A stretch of DNA of 5,113 nucleotides. It comes from Vicinamibacterales bacterium (GTDB lineage: Bacteria; Acidobacteriota; Vicinamibacteria; Vicinamibacterales; UBA8438). Of this stretch, positions 1-5,113 are shown in pieces; positions within the stretch are counted from its first letter, which is position 1; every line of letters starts with the position of its first letter. Both the position numbers and the translations under genes were made by a program. The DNA is taken from assembly GCA_030745255.1 (NCBI GenBank), contig JASLOY010000309.1, positions 1 to 5,113 on the forward strand. Reading direction: 5' to 3'. The notes under the pieces were generated by a model. It searched no databases. It was not told where the DNA came from and saw nothing but the letters and a program-made list of their open reading frames with translations.

Positions 1-537
1 GACACCCTCGGCCGGCGGGGGATTCCCACCACCGACCTCCGCGCGCAGGTCGAGCGGCGCGTCCCAGAACACGTCCCACTTATAGCGGTCCACGACCTCC
101 TGGGTCAGCTCCACGTCCAACCCGCGAAGCGGCGCGAGCTGCTGGTTGCTGATCCGCCGGAACCCCTCGACGATGCGGAAATCGATACCGAGATCCGTCG
201 CGACCGGCCACCAGGTCGCCGAAGAGTCCGACCGCAGCGCCAGCTCGGCGATGACCGGCACACCCTGCCTGATCGCGAGCCGCAGACGGACCCGCTCGCC
301 CGCCGCTCCGGCCCATGCGACGACCAGCTCGTCCCCCGAGACGCGTGCCGTGGCACCGGGTCTCTCCGTATACGCTCGCAGGTCGCACATCGACGTCGCG
401 GAGTTCGGCTGCGCACCGGCCTTCGAGACCGCTGGCCCGAGCAGCATCACCGTCAGACACGAAACTGACACCGGAAGCCGAAGCCACCAGCTGAGCACGA
501 GCGACTGGCTGACCTGCCGTGTCATCGGTGCACACAT
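1..537 (-). CDS. Secreted protein of unrecognised family, N-terminal part (C-terminus outside the window)
   Basis: The minus-strand frame is open from an ATG at 537 to the window edge, giving 179 residues with no stop. An in-frame TGA at 585-583 bounds the start. The N-terminus has a hydrophobic stretch (about residues 12-35) ending in a possible signal-peptidase site at GAQ (41-43), so export is likely. The mature part has alternating hydrophobic and charged residues typical of beta strands (about 68-125), then a conserved-looking segment FRRISNQQLAPLRGL (126-140), an aromatic patch YKWDVFWDAP (152-161) and a Pro/Gly-rich turn (169-176). I recall similar segments in hypothetical secreted proteins of Acidobacteria-like genomes but cannot name a domain, so no function is given. 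A second ATG at 525 (Met5) is a possible start; neither has a strong ribosome binding site, though GGGCGA lies just upstream of 537. The frame's codon use and signal peptide make it preferable to the overlapping minus-strand frame beginning at the GTG at 535, whose translation is Arg/Gly-rich and featureless. The gene is divergent from the aldolase gene. Confidence 0.8.
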   Translation of the reverse strand, partial: MCAPMTRQVSQSLVLSWWLRLPVSVSCLTVMLLGPAVSKAGAQPNSATSMCDLRAYTERPGATARVSGDELVVAWAGAAGERVRLRLAIRQGVPVIAELALRSDSSATWWPVATDLGIDFRIVEGFRRISNQQLAPLRGLDVELTQEVVDRYKWDVFWDAPLDLRAEVGGGNPPPAEGV

Positions 538-564
538 CTTATCGCCCGCAGACGACGGCGTGTG

Positions 565-586
565 GTGAGGGACTCCCGAACCTCAC
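565..586. repeat. Small inverted repeat (6-bp arms, 10-nt loop) upstream of gene 1
   Basis: GTGAGG (565-570) pairs with CCTCAC (581-586). The element lies 28 to 49 bases upstream of the minus-strand ATG at 537, where the promoter or 5' leader of gene 1 would be. It could be an operator half-site pair or a leader hairpin, but arms this short can occur by chance in GC-rich DNA. Confidence 0.35.
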
Positions 587-603
587 AACCTAGCGTCATC
601 ACG

Positions 604-615
604 GCTCCGCGGAGC
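604..615. repeat. 12-bp perfect palindrome in the divergent intergenic region
   Basis: GCTCCGCGGAGC reads the same on both strands. It lies between the two divergent genes, about 76 bp upstream of the start of transcription inferred for the aldolase gene. A dimeric regulator site is possible; no regulator gene is in the window to pair it with. GC-only palindromes are relatively frequent in DNA of this composition. Confidence 0.4.
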
Positions 616-678
616 AGGCCGCGGCGGTCAACCGGCTGAACTTCCCGATCACGTCACCAGTCACGGCCGAGACTGCCA

Positions 679-684
679 TACAAT
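679..684 (+). promoter_or_regulatory. Putative -10 box (TACAAT) of the aldolase gene
   Basis: TACAAT matches five of six positions of the sigma-70 -10 consensus and stands out in GC-rich surroundings. It would place the transcription start near 691, giving a leader of about 25 bases before the ATG at 716. I find no good TTGACA-like -35 element 16-18 bp upstream. The box overlaps the alternative ATG at 683, which argues against that start. Confidence 0.5.
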
Positions 685-700
685 GCGGGCGACACAGCCT

Positions 701-706
701 GGGAGG
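701..706 (+). promoter_or_regulatory. Ribosome binding site that decides the aldolase start
   Basis: GGGAGG lies 9 bases before the ATG at 716. No comparable site precedes the in-frame ATG at 683, and starting at 716 places the hydrophobic export segment close to the N-terminus. This supports 716 as the start. Confidence 0.7.
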
Positions 707-715
707 GAACGAAAC

Positions 716-1651
716 ATGACCTCGAGCCCGAGCCGGACGTCCGTCATGATGGCGGCCCTCGTCGTCCTCGCCGGCGCCGTGCTGCTCGGCCAGCAGGCGC
801 CCGTCAACACCGTCGTGCCGCTACTCGACGAAGACAAACCGATCTTCGGACAGTTCGTCAACTACATCGGTGTGGGGAGCGACCGGGAATCGGCGGTCGC
901 CCAGGCCGGGAACCGGGATTTCGACTTCGTCGTCTACGACCTCGAGCACGTGCCGTTCGACGTGCCCCGATTGACCGCCTACATGCAGTGGCTACTGGAC
1001 CGCCGGGCGATCGCGGAATCCGGGCTCACCGCGACCAAGACCGTGTTCGTGCGGATGCCGTTCAACGCGCGCGAGGGCAATGAGTGGCTCATCAAGAACG
1101 TCCTCGACCAGGGAGTGCACGGGCTCGTGTTTCCCCATACGGAAACCGTCGACCAGGCGCTACACGCCGTGCGGGCGATGCGCTACCCGCAGGCCCCCGA
1201 CAGCCCCGATTTCGAGCCCGCAGGCATCCGGGGCACGAGCCCGGCGATCGCCGCCCGCTACTGGGGCCTGTCGTCGTTCGAGTACCGCGCACGCGCCGAC
1301 ATCTGGCGGCTCGACCCGGCCGGCAGCCTGCTGCCGATTTTCATCATCGAGAATCAGATTGGCGTCCAGAACGTCCGTGACATCGCCCGGGCACTGAGCG
1401 AACGCAACATTGGCGCGATCCTGTGGGCCGGGTCCGGCGACCTGAGTGCGTCCTACATCGGTGATCGGGCCGCGGTCGCCACTGCCATCGACACGGTCAT
1501 CGCGGCCGGGCGGGAGTTCGGGCTGCCGGTCGCCATCAACGGCCACGCCGACCTGGAGAACCGGGTCGAACAGGGCGTCCGGATGTTCGTGAGCATCGGG
1601 TTCGGCTCAGAAGCCCCATCCGAAGAGCTGCGACGAGCCGTCGGGCGGTGA
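716..1651 (+). CDS. HpcH/HpaI aldolase/citrate lyase family protein, exported or membrane-anchored
   Basis: The product is 311 residues. Family members are metal-dependent class II aldolases that cleave or form C-C bonds of 2-keto acids, usually in the cytoplasm. Motifs seen here: YDLEH (74-78) with the His expected to act in catalysis, FVRMP (111-115) with the substrate-binding Arg, NVLDQGVHGLVFPH (128-141), RYP (156-158) followed later by GIRG (170-173), IEN (211-213) carrying the expected Glu metal ligand, and GSGDLSAS (239-246) carrying the expected Asp metal ligand. The key polar residues thus look intact. Unlike typical cytoplasmic members of about 250-270 residues, it starts with a hydrophobic segment (about 10-25) after a Ser/Thr/Arg n-region, with no lipobox Cys and no clean cleavage site, so it is either exported or an anchored periplasmic protein. 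An insertion between RYP and GIRG (159-169) departs from the short PPxGxRG turn usual in the family. The start at 716 is chosen over 683 because of its ribosome binding site and promoter position. The actual substrate cannot be told from sequence. Confidence 0.88.
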   Translation: MTSSPSRTSVMMAALVVLAGAVLLGQQAPVNTVVPLLDEDKPIFGQFVNYIGVGSDRESAVAQAGNRDFDFVVYDLEHVPFDVPRLTAYMQWLLDRRAIAESGLTATKTVFVRMPFNAREGNEWLIKNVLDQGVHGLVFPHTETVDQALHAVRAMRYPQAPDSPDFEPAGIRGTSPAIAARYWGLSSFEYRARADIWRLDPAGSLLPIFIIENQIGVQNVRDIARALSERNIGAILWAGSGDLSASYIGDRAAVATAIDTVIAAGREFGLPVAINGHADLENRVEQGVRMFVSIGFGSEAPSEELRRAVGR

Positions 1652-1662
1652 GGCCGGTCGCG

Positions 1663-3918
1663 CTACCGTAGCAGATCGAAGAGGTAGCTGTACTTCAGGG
1701 TCAAGGTGCGCCCCGCCCCCGTCGGCACCCCGGTGCCGATGCCCTGGATGTCGTTGTAGACGACGAACAATCCGGTATTGGCGTCCGAGAGCAGGCCAAA
1801 GCGGAGGTTCGACGACCACAGGTCGGCCCGGTCGTTGTACTGGACGAGCGCCTGAAAGAACATGCGCGTCGTGAACGAGTACGAAGCGCGAAGCCGGGCG
1901 AGGTTGGTGGTGAAGTCGCCACCGGGCAGACGTAGGTCGTTGTAGCTCCATTCGAAGCTGGTGTTGAAGGTCTCCCCGACGCGAACGGTCACCGACGGTT
2001 GAATCGAGATCCGATCCCCACCGAACAGTCCTCCGACGAATGAATTCAACTGGGCGCTGATCGGCGCGCCGAGGTTTGTGTTGCCGGCAATCTGCATCTC
2101 TGCGTGGTCGTAGGTGCCGGGCGGCACGACGACCCCCGGAAAGATCTCGAAGGCCTCGAACACCCCCTCCCGGGTGATGTTCATCCCGGTGTGGATCTCG
2201 TAGCCGTTGCGCCACTCGAGATGGTTGTCGATATGGGTGAACTGCGTCTCGTGCCTGCCGGTGTCGTAGTCGAAGAACGTGTTGTGAAACACGTGCGGAC
2301 GAATCTCGTGCAGCCCAAGCAGGTCGTCCGGCCTGAAGGTGGTGAAGACGCTGGCATTCATTCGCCGGTAGCCTTGGCGCGCGAGGAAGCCGACCTCCGG
2401 GTTGAAGTTCGGCGCGACCTCGGTGTAGCCGAGCCCGACCCGTGACCACGACGACTCGTGCTGACCCGAGAGCGCATAGGCGTGCGTGTCGCCCGATGCC
2501 AGGCCGGGGGTCTCGGTGTCGGCCGCAAAGCCGGTAATCGTGCCGCTCTGGCCGACGCCCCACCGCCCATCGACGGCATAGGTGCGGTTGAAGTTGTCCT
2601 CGCCTGCCAGCTCGCCGGTCGCCTGGCGATTGACGACGATGGCGCCGAAGTTGGAGCGGTTCGCCAGGTCCTGGCGGACACGTGCGACGGTGAAATTCTG
2701 CTGCGGCGTGCCGGTGGCGCCGACCGAGTCCTGCTGCATGTTCAAGAAGCCGACGTTGGTGTTCCGGCCGATCTTGCCAGACAGGCGTCCGCCGCCGAGA
2801 ATCGGGATCTGCCCGCCGTCGGCGCCCAGACCGATGCGCCGGCTGAAGAAGATGTCAACCGCACCCTGCTGTCCGACGGAGAACAGACCTGCGTTCTCGA
2901 GAAAGAACGGCCGCTTTTCGGGGAAGAACAAGTTAAACCGGTCGAGATTGATCTGCTGGTCGTCCACCTCGACCTGGGCGAAGTCGGTGTTGTAGGTCAG
3001 GTCCAGCGTCAGGCTGGGCGTGACACTGTACTTGAGGTCGGCGCCGATCTCGCCGGTGGTCAGATTGCTGCTGTCTGCGCTGCGATGCAGCGACTCGCTG
3101 AGCGCGTAGGGCATGAACTGCAGATTGCGCTGTCTCGGGACTGTCAGCCCCTGCAGCTCGCCGGCCAGCGAGATCCGGTTCAGGTTGAACTGCCGCGGGA
3201 GGGGCGACCAGTAGGCCTGCTCGTTCCGGTCCCGGATGTTGCGCTGGAAGTTCATGCCCCAGGTCTGGTCATCGGACGACGGATAGCGCAAGGTCCGGAA
3301 GGGAATGGCGATCTCCGCCGTCCAGCCGACGTCGGTGATCTGGGTGACCACCTGCCAGGCGCCGTCCCAGTTCAGATTGAACCCGCCACCCGACCCACGC
3401 TGTTGCTGACTGCCGCCGGGGCGACCGGCCCCGCCACCGCTCCCCTGCCCCTCGTTGGTAAGCTGACCGTCGTATTCGACACCGGCCGGATTGGTCCCGA
3501 ACACAAAGCCGTTGAGGCCGTCGTGATAGGTGTCGAGGATCAGCCGGAAGCTATCGGTCTCGGTCAGGTCCGAGTCGCGACGGCTGTCGGCTGCGATGAT
3601 GGTGCCGACATCTGCGGTGAAGCAGACGACACCGAAATACAGCGTATCGGCGTTATACACAATGCGCACCTCGGTGCGCTCCGAGGCCGGCTCCCCCTCG
3701 AACGGCCGGCTCTGCACGAACCCGGTGGCGAGCATGGCGTCGGCGTAGGCGGGGTCGTTGAGCACTTCACCGTCGATCACCGGCCCGTCGGCGACCCGCA
3801 CGGCGCTCACCAGCGGCAGGCCGTCTCGCTCGGCTGGCTGGGCCGCGGCGGGAACAGTGAGGGAGCCCATCAACAGTGGCAATGCCGCGAGACGTGCAAG
3901 ACCGGAATGGCGCATCAT
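1663..3918 (-). CDS. DUF5916 outer-membrane protein with N-terminal CBM9-like domain
   Basis: The product is 751 residues and complete. It starts with a signal peptide (1-26, cleavage expected at AAA/Q). Residues about 38-235 resemble the CBM9-like/DOMON-like sandwich of this family: VIDGEVLNDPAY (47-58), TDSFRLILDTYHDG (121-134), WDGAWQV (184-190), GWTAEIAIPFRTLRYP (198-213) and WGMNFQRNIR (220-229). The rest is the DUF5916 region, marked by TDFAQVEVDD (311-320) and FPEKRPFFLE (332-341), followed by many alternating amphipathic strands up to a terminal YSYLFDLL (744-751 region), consistent with an outer-membrane beta barrel. The last residue is Arg, not the Phe common in barrel proteins. The family occurs in Bacteroidota, Acidobacteriota and Gemmatimonadota; its role is not established, and sugar or glycan handling is only an inference from the CBM9-like fold. 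Two adjacent ATG codons begin the gene; the ribosome binding site is weak (GAG about 6-8 bases upstream). It is convergent with the aldolase gene and divergent from the DinB gene. Confidence 0.9.
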   Translation of the reverse strand: MMRHSGLARLAALPLLMGSLTVPAAAQPAERDGLPLVSAVRVADGPVIDGEVLNDPAYADAMLATGFVQSRPFEGEPASERTEVRIVYNADTLYFGVVCFTADVGTIIAADSRRDSDLTETDSFRLILDTYHDGLNGFVFGTNPAGVEYDGQLTNEGQGSGGGAGRPGGSQQQRGSGGGFNLNWDGAWQVVTQITDVGWTAEIAIPFRTLRYPSSDDQTWGMNFQRNIRDRNEQAYWSPLPRQFNLNRISLAGELQGLTVPRQRNLQFMPYALSESLHRSADSSNLTTGEIGADLKYSVTPSLTLDLTYNTDFAQVEVDDQQINLDRFNLFFPEKRPFFLENAGLFSVGQQGAVDIFFSRRIGLGADGGQIPILGGGRLSGKIGRNTNVGFLNMQQDSVGATGTPQQNFTVARVRQDLANRSNFGAIVVNRQATGELAGEDNFNRTYAVDGRWGVGQSGTITGFAADTETPGLASGDTHAYALSGQHESSWSRVGLGYTEVAPNFNPEVGFLARQGYRRMNASVFTTFRPDDLLGLHEIRPHVFHNTFFDYDTGRHETQFTHIDNHLEWRNGYEIHTGMNITREGVFEAFEIFPGVVVPPGTYDHAEMQIAGNTNLGAPISAQLNSFVGGLFGGDRISIQPSVTVRVGETFNTSFEWSYNDLRLPGGDFTTNLARLRASYSFTTRMFFQALVQYNDRADLWSSNLRFGLLSDANTGLFVVYNDIQGIGTGVPTGAGRTLTLKYSYLFDLLR
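3382..3450 (-). other. Gly/Ser/Gln-rich low-complexity insert in the CBM9-like domain of the DUF5916 protein
   Basis: Residues 157-179 of the 751-residue product consist almost only of Gly, Ser, Gln and Arg, sitting between the NEG (155-157) and the WDGAW (184-188) motifs of the CBM9-like domain. In homologs as I remember them these motifs are separated by a short loop, so this is a flexible extension of a surface loop. The DNA here is a run of GGN and CAG/CAA codons that could vary in length between strains. Confidence 0.7.
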
Positions 3919-3930
3919 AGAAGCTCAACT

Positions 3931-3957
3931 TTGACCAACGACAGATCCCTCTATACT
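3931..3957 (+). promoter_or_regulatory. Possible sigma-70-type promoter toward the DinB gene (TTGACC, 15 bp, TATACT)
   Basis: TTGACC (3931-3936) and TATACT (3952-3957) are each five of six matches to the -35 and -10 consensus. The 15-bp spacer is shorter than the usual 17. Transcription would start near 3964, giving a leader of over 110 bases to the ATG at 4081. It overlaps the proposed minus-strand promoter, so the two would compete. Confidence 0.35.
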
Positions 3958-3958
3958 A
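3950..3958 (-). promoter_or_regulatory. Putative -10 region of the DUF5916 gene (TAGTATAGA on the minus strand)
   Basis: Read on the minus strand, an AT-rich island TAGTATAGA offers TAGTAT or TATAGA as a -10 box, about 32 bases before the ATG at 3918, leaving a leader of about 25 bases. No clear -35 is seen; the expected place is GC-rich and overlaps the inverted repeat at 3962-3979. The same island also gives TATACT on the plus strand. Confidence 0.4.
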
Positions 3959-3961
3959 TCA

Positions 3962-3979
3962 GCCGCGCTGGGTCGCGGC
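3962..3979. repeat. Inverted repeat (6-bp arms, 6-nt loop) between the divergent promoters
   Basis: GCCGCG (3962-3967) pairs with CGCGGC (3974-3979). It sits right upstream of the minus-strand -10 island of the DUF5916 gene and at the expected start of the plus-strand TTGACC/TATACT promoter, a suitable position for an operator. The arms are short and purely G/C, so chance is a real alternative. Confidence 0.3.
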
Positions 3980-4025
3980 CCGACCTGTCGAGGCGCCAGC
4001 GGCCCGCGGCGCGCACCCGGTCAGC

Positions 4026-4031
4026 TACAAT
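4026..4031 (+). promoter_or_regulatory. Putative -10 box (TACAAT) of the DinB-fold gene
   Basis: TACAAT is identical to the box upstream of the aldolase gene. It would start transcription near 4038, leaving a leader of about 43 bases. As in the aldolase promoter there is no recognisable -35 at 16-18 bp upstream, where the DNA is GC-only. Confidence 0.5.
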
Positions 4032-4064
4032 ACGGACATACCTGAGCCGTGACACGCCAGACCG

Positions 4065-4070
4065 AAAGGA
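4065..4070 (+). promoter_or_regulatory. Ribosome binding site of the DinB-fold gene
   Basis: AAAGGA lies 10 bases before the ATG at 4081. The reading frame is open far upstream, so this site and the signal peptide that follows are what fix the start. Confidence 0.65.
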
Positions 4071-4080
4071 ACCAGCCACA

Positions 4081-4668
4081 ATGATTCGTCTTCTAGCGAT
4101 ACGCCCCTCATTCATCAAACAGCTCACCCTGACGTTGGTCGTGGGGAGCCTGGCGCTGGCCACCGCGCCGGCCCCGGCCGACGCGCAGAACCTGACACCC
4201 GACTCGGCCGCCGCGGTGAAGGCTGCCTTTCTCGCCGACATCGAGGTGATGCGCGAGAAGTTCCTGGGCCTGGCCGACGCGTTCCCGCAGGACAAGTACA
4301 CGTGGCGCCCGATGGAAGGGGTGCGCTCCGTCTCGGAAGTTCTGATGCTCATCGCGAGCGAGGGCTACGGGTTCGCTCCGACCGCGCTCGGCGGCGAGGC
4401 GGCGATGAGCCGCGACGAGTCGCGGGCGCTGTCGTCGATTACCGACAAGGCGCAGGTGATCGACCATCTGACCAAAGGCTTCGCGCACGCCAGGGCGGAG
4501 CTCGAGTCTATTGACCCGGCCACCCTGGTCGCCCCGCGCAACCTCTTCGGGCAGGAGCGGTCGACGCCCGCGCTGGTGATGTTCGTGGGTGGCGACATGC
4601 ACGAGCATCTCGGCCAGCTCATCGCGTATGCGCGGTCCAATCAGATCGTGCCGCCATGGAGCAGGTGA
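4081..4668 (+). CDS. Exported DinB-fold (DinB/YfiT-like) protein
   Basis: The product is 195 residues with a signal peptide cleaved probably after ADA (33-35). The mature part is mainly helical and fits the four-helix DinB fold: helix 1 about 41-68, the loop KYTWRPMEGVRSVSE (72-86) leading into helix 2 (about 84-96), helix 3 about 123-143, and the C-terminal helix with GDMHEHLGQLIAYARSN (171-187) followed by the IVPPWS ending (189-194) that is frequent in environmental members. DinB proteins usually bind a metal through three His, one in helix 2 and two near the GQ motif. Here the helix-2 position, MHIA in relatives as I recall, reads MLIA (Leu90), while His174 and His176 are kept in the last helix. 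Family members include thiol-S-transferases using bacillithiol or mycothiol, a maleylpyruvate isomerase and many unknowns; no substrate can be assigned. The export signal makes a DNA-damage role unlikely. The next gene follows after 55 bp on the same strand, so an operon is likely. Confidence 0.87.
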   Translation: MIRLLAIRPSFIKQLTLTLVVGSLALATAPAPADAQNLTPDSAAAVKAAFLADIEVMREKFLGLADAFPQDKYTWRPMEGVRSVSEVLMLIASEGYGFAPTALGGEAAMSRDESRALSSITDKAQVIDHLTKGFAHARAELESIDPATLVAPRNLFGQERSTPALVMFVGGDMHEHLGQLIAYARSNQIVPPWSR

Positions 4669-4711
4669 CCCGCTGACCCGAAGACACGGCGAACAAGCTG
4701 AGACAGTCGAC

Positions 4712-4719
4712 GAGGGAGG
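4712..4719 (+). promoter_or_regulatory. Strong ribosome binding site of the SMP-30-like gene
   Basis: GAGGGAGG ends 4 bases before the ATG at 4724. The 55-bp gap after the DinB-fold gene shows neither a -10-like box nor a terminator hairpin that I can see, so this gene is likely read from the upstream promoter. Confidence 0.65.
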
Positions 4720-4723
4720 CACC

Positions 4724-5113
4724 ATGAGACACCGGATGCTTGCGGCGTCGGTCGTCGCGGGGGGGTGTCTGCTGGCGCTGGCCACACCGGCCGCCGCACA
4801 GTGCGAGCCGGATGGCGACATCCAGTTCGTCTGCGGACCGATCAGCCCCGAGGATCTGGCGCGCGTGCCGGACACCCCCTGGGTCATCGTGGCGAGCTGG
4901 GAAGACGACGGGTACGTCTCGGCTGCCGACAGCCGAGACCACCATACCGTCCGGCTGTTCCCGACCGCCGCCTCGCGTGCTCGTCACGACCGTGGGACCT
5001 ACGGTGCGTGTCCTGGCATGACGACAGACGGCTTCCGGGCACACGGCATCAGCCTGCGTCCGGGGAGCGATGGCACCCATACGCTCTATGTGGTCCGGCA
5101 CGGTGAGCGGGAA
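4724..5113 (+). CDS. Secreted SMP-30/gluconolactonase-like protein, N-terminal part (continues beyond the window)
   Basis: The frame is open from the ATG at 4724 to the edge, giving 130 residues. A signal peptide is clear: MRHR, a hydrophobic core (6-20) and TPAAA/Q cleavage after residue 25. The mature protein has Cys27, Cys37 and Cys96, which could form a disulfide in the periplasm. The segments VCGPISPEDLARVPDTPWVI (36-55), LFPTA (78-82), ACPG (95-98), GFRAHGISLRPG (103-114) and HTLYVVRHGERE (119-130) match what I recall of secreted beta-propeller proteins related to SMP-30/gluconolactonase and arylesterases, with the first propeller strands at about 52-80 and 105-125. Such enzymes hydrolyse lactones or esters using a bound divalent metal, but the metal ligands would mostly lie in the missing part, so enzymatic activity is not shown. 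It follows the DinB-fold gene by 55 bp with its own strong ribosome binding site. Family call is from memory of motif style; a generic secreted propeller is the alternative. Confidence 0.72.
   Translation, partial: MRHRMLAASVVAGGCLLALATPAAAQCEPDGDIQFVCGPISPEDLARVPDTPWVIVASWEDDGYVSAADSRDHHTVRLFPTAASRARHDRGTYGACPGMTTDGFRAHGISLRPGSDGTHTLYVVRHGERE

Noticed and set aside
80..535. A closed 151-residue minus-strand frame at the left end
   Set aside because: It is a shifted frame of the secreted-protein gene at 1-537; the chosen frame has a signal peptide and protein-like composition, this one is Arg/Gly-rich.
683..715. Upstream ATG adding 11 residues to the aldolase
   Set aside because: It overlaps the TACAAT box, has no ribosome binding site, and would push the hydrophobic leader inward.
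1607..2563. A 318-residue minus-strand frame inside the DUF5916 gene
   Set aside because: The translation is Arg/Pro/His-rich without domains and lies in another frame of the same strand as the real gene.
2458..4080. A very long plus-strand open frame opposite the DUF5916 gene that runs in frame into the DinB-fold gene
   Set aside because: It is antisense to a gene with clear family motifs, its translation shows no domain, and the DinB-fold product has its own ribosome binding site and signal peptide at 4081. Long antisense frames are expected in GC-rich coding DNA.
4108..4887. A 259-residue minus-strand frame across the DinB-fold gene and the start of the SMP-30-like gene
   Set aside because: It is antisense to two genes with signal peptides and family motifs and shows no domain of its own.
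1..5113. Search for CRISPR arrays, tRNA or rRNA genes, insertion sequences, toxin-antitoxin pairs and defence genes
   Set aside because: By eye no regularly spaced repeats, cloverleaf-like segments, transposase motifs or terminal inverted repeats were found; coding sequence fills nearly all of the window.

Overview
The window is GC-rich bacterial DNA with five protein-coding genes, two of them cut by the window edges. Every predicted product starts with an export signal or a hydrophobic N-terminal segment. A DUF5916-type outer-membrane protein, an exported DinB-fold protein, an exported HpcH/HpaI-like aldolase and an SMP-30-like secreted protein together suggest a Gram-negative environmental bacterium. 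Acidobacteriota, in particular Vicinamibacteria-like lineages, is my best guess. This rests on protein style, not on a marker gene, so the taxon is an inference.

Layout, left to right. (1) Bases 1-537, minus strand: N-terminal 179 residues of a secreted protein of unrecognised family, running off the left edge. (2) Bases 538-715: divergent intergenic region with a 12-bp perfect palindrome, a small hairpin and a TACAAT promoter box for the next gene. (3) Bases 716-1651, plus strand: HpcH/HpaI-family aldolase-like protein with an N-terminal signal or anchor and the acidic metal-ligand motifs preserved. (4) Bases 1663-3918, minus strand, convergent with the aldolase across an 11-bp gap: 751-residue protein with a CBM9-like N-terminal domain and a DUF5916 barrel. 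(5) Bases 3919-4080: divergent promoter region with -10-like boxes in both directions and an inverted repeat. (6) Bases 4081-4668, plus strand: small exported DinB-fold protein with an altered metal-binding His set. (7) Bases 4724-5113, plus strand: start of a secreted SMP-30/gluconolactonase-like protein, running off the right edge and probably co-transcribed with the DinB gene.

The genes do not form one pathway that I can name. The common thread is the cell envelope: one outer-membrane barrel and four exported soluble or anchored proteins, three of which resemble families acting on small organic molecules (aldolase, DinB-fold, lactonase-like). The alternating strands argue for at least three transcription units (gene 1; aldolase; DUF5916) plus the DinB/SMP-30-like pair. 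I see no mobile element, CRISPR array, RNA gene or defence system, and nothing that amounts to a clear new biological system. The most unusual items are the exported aldolase and the DinB-fold protein with a substituted metal-ligand position.
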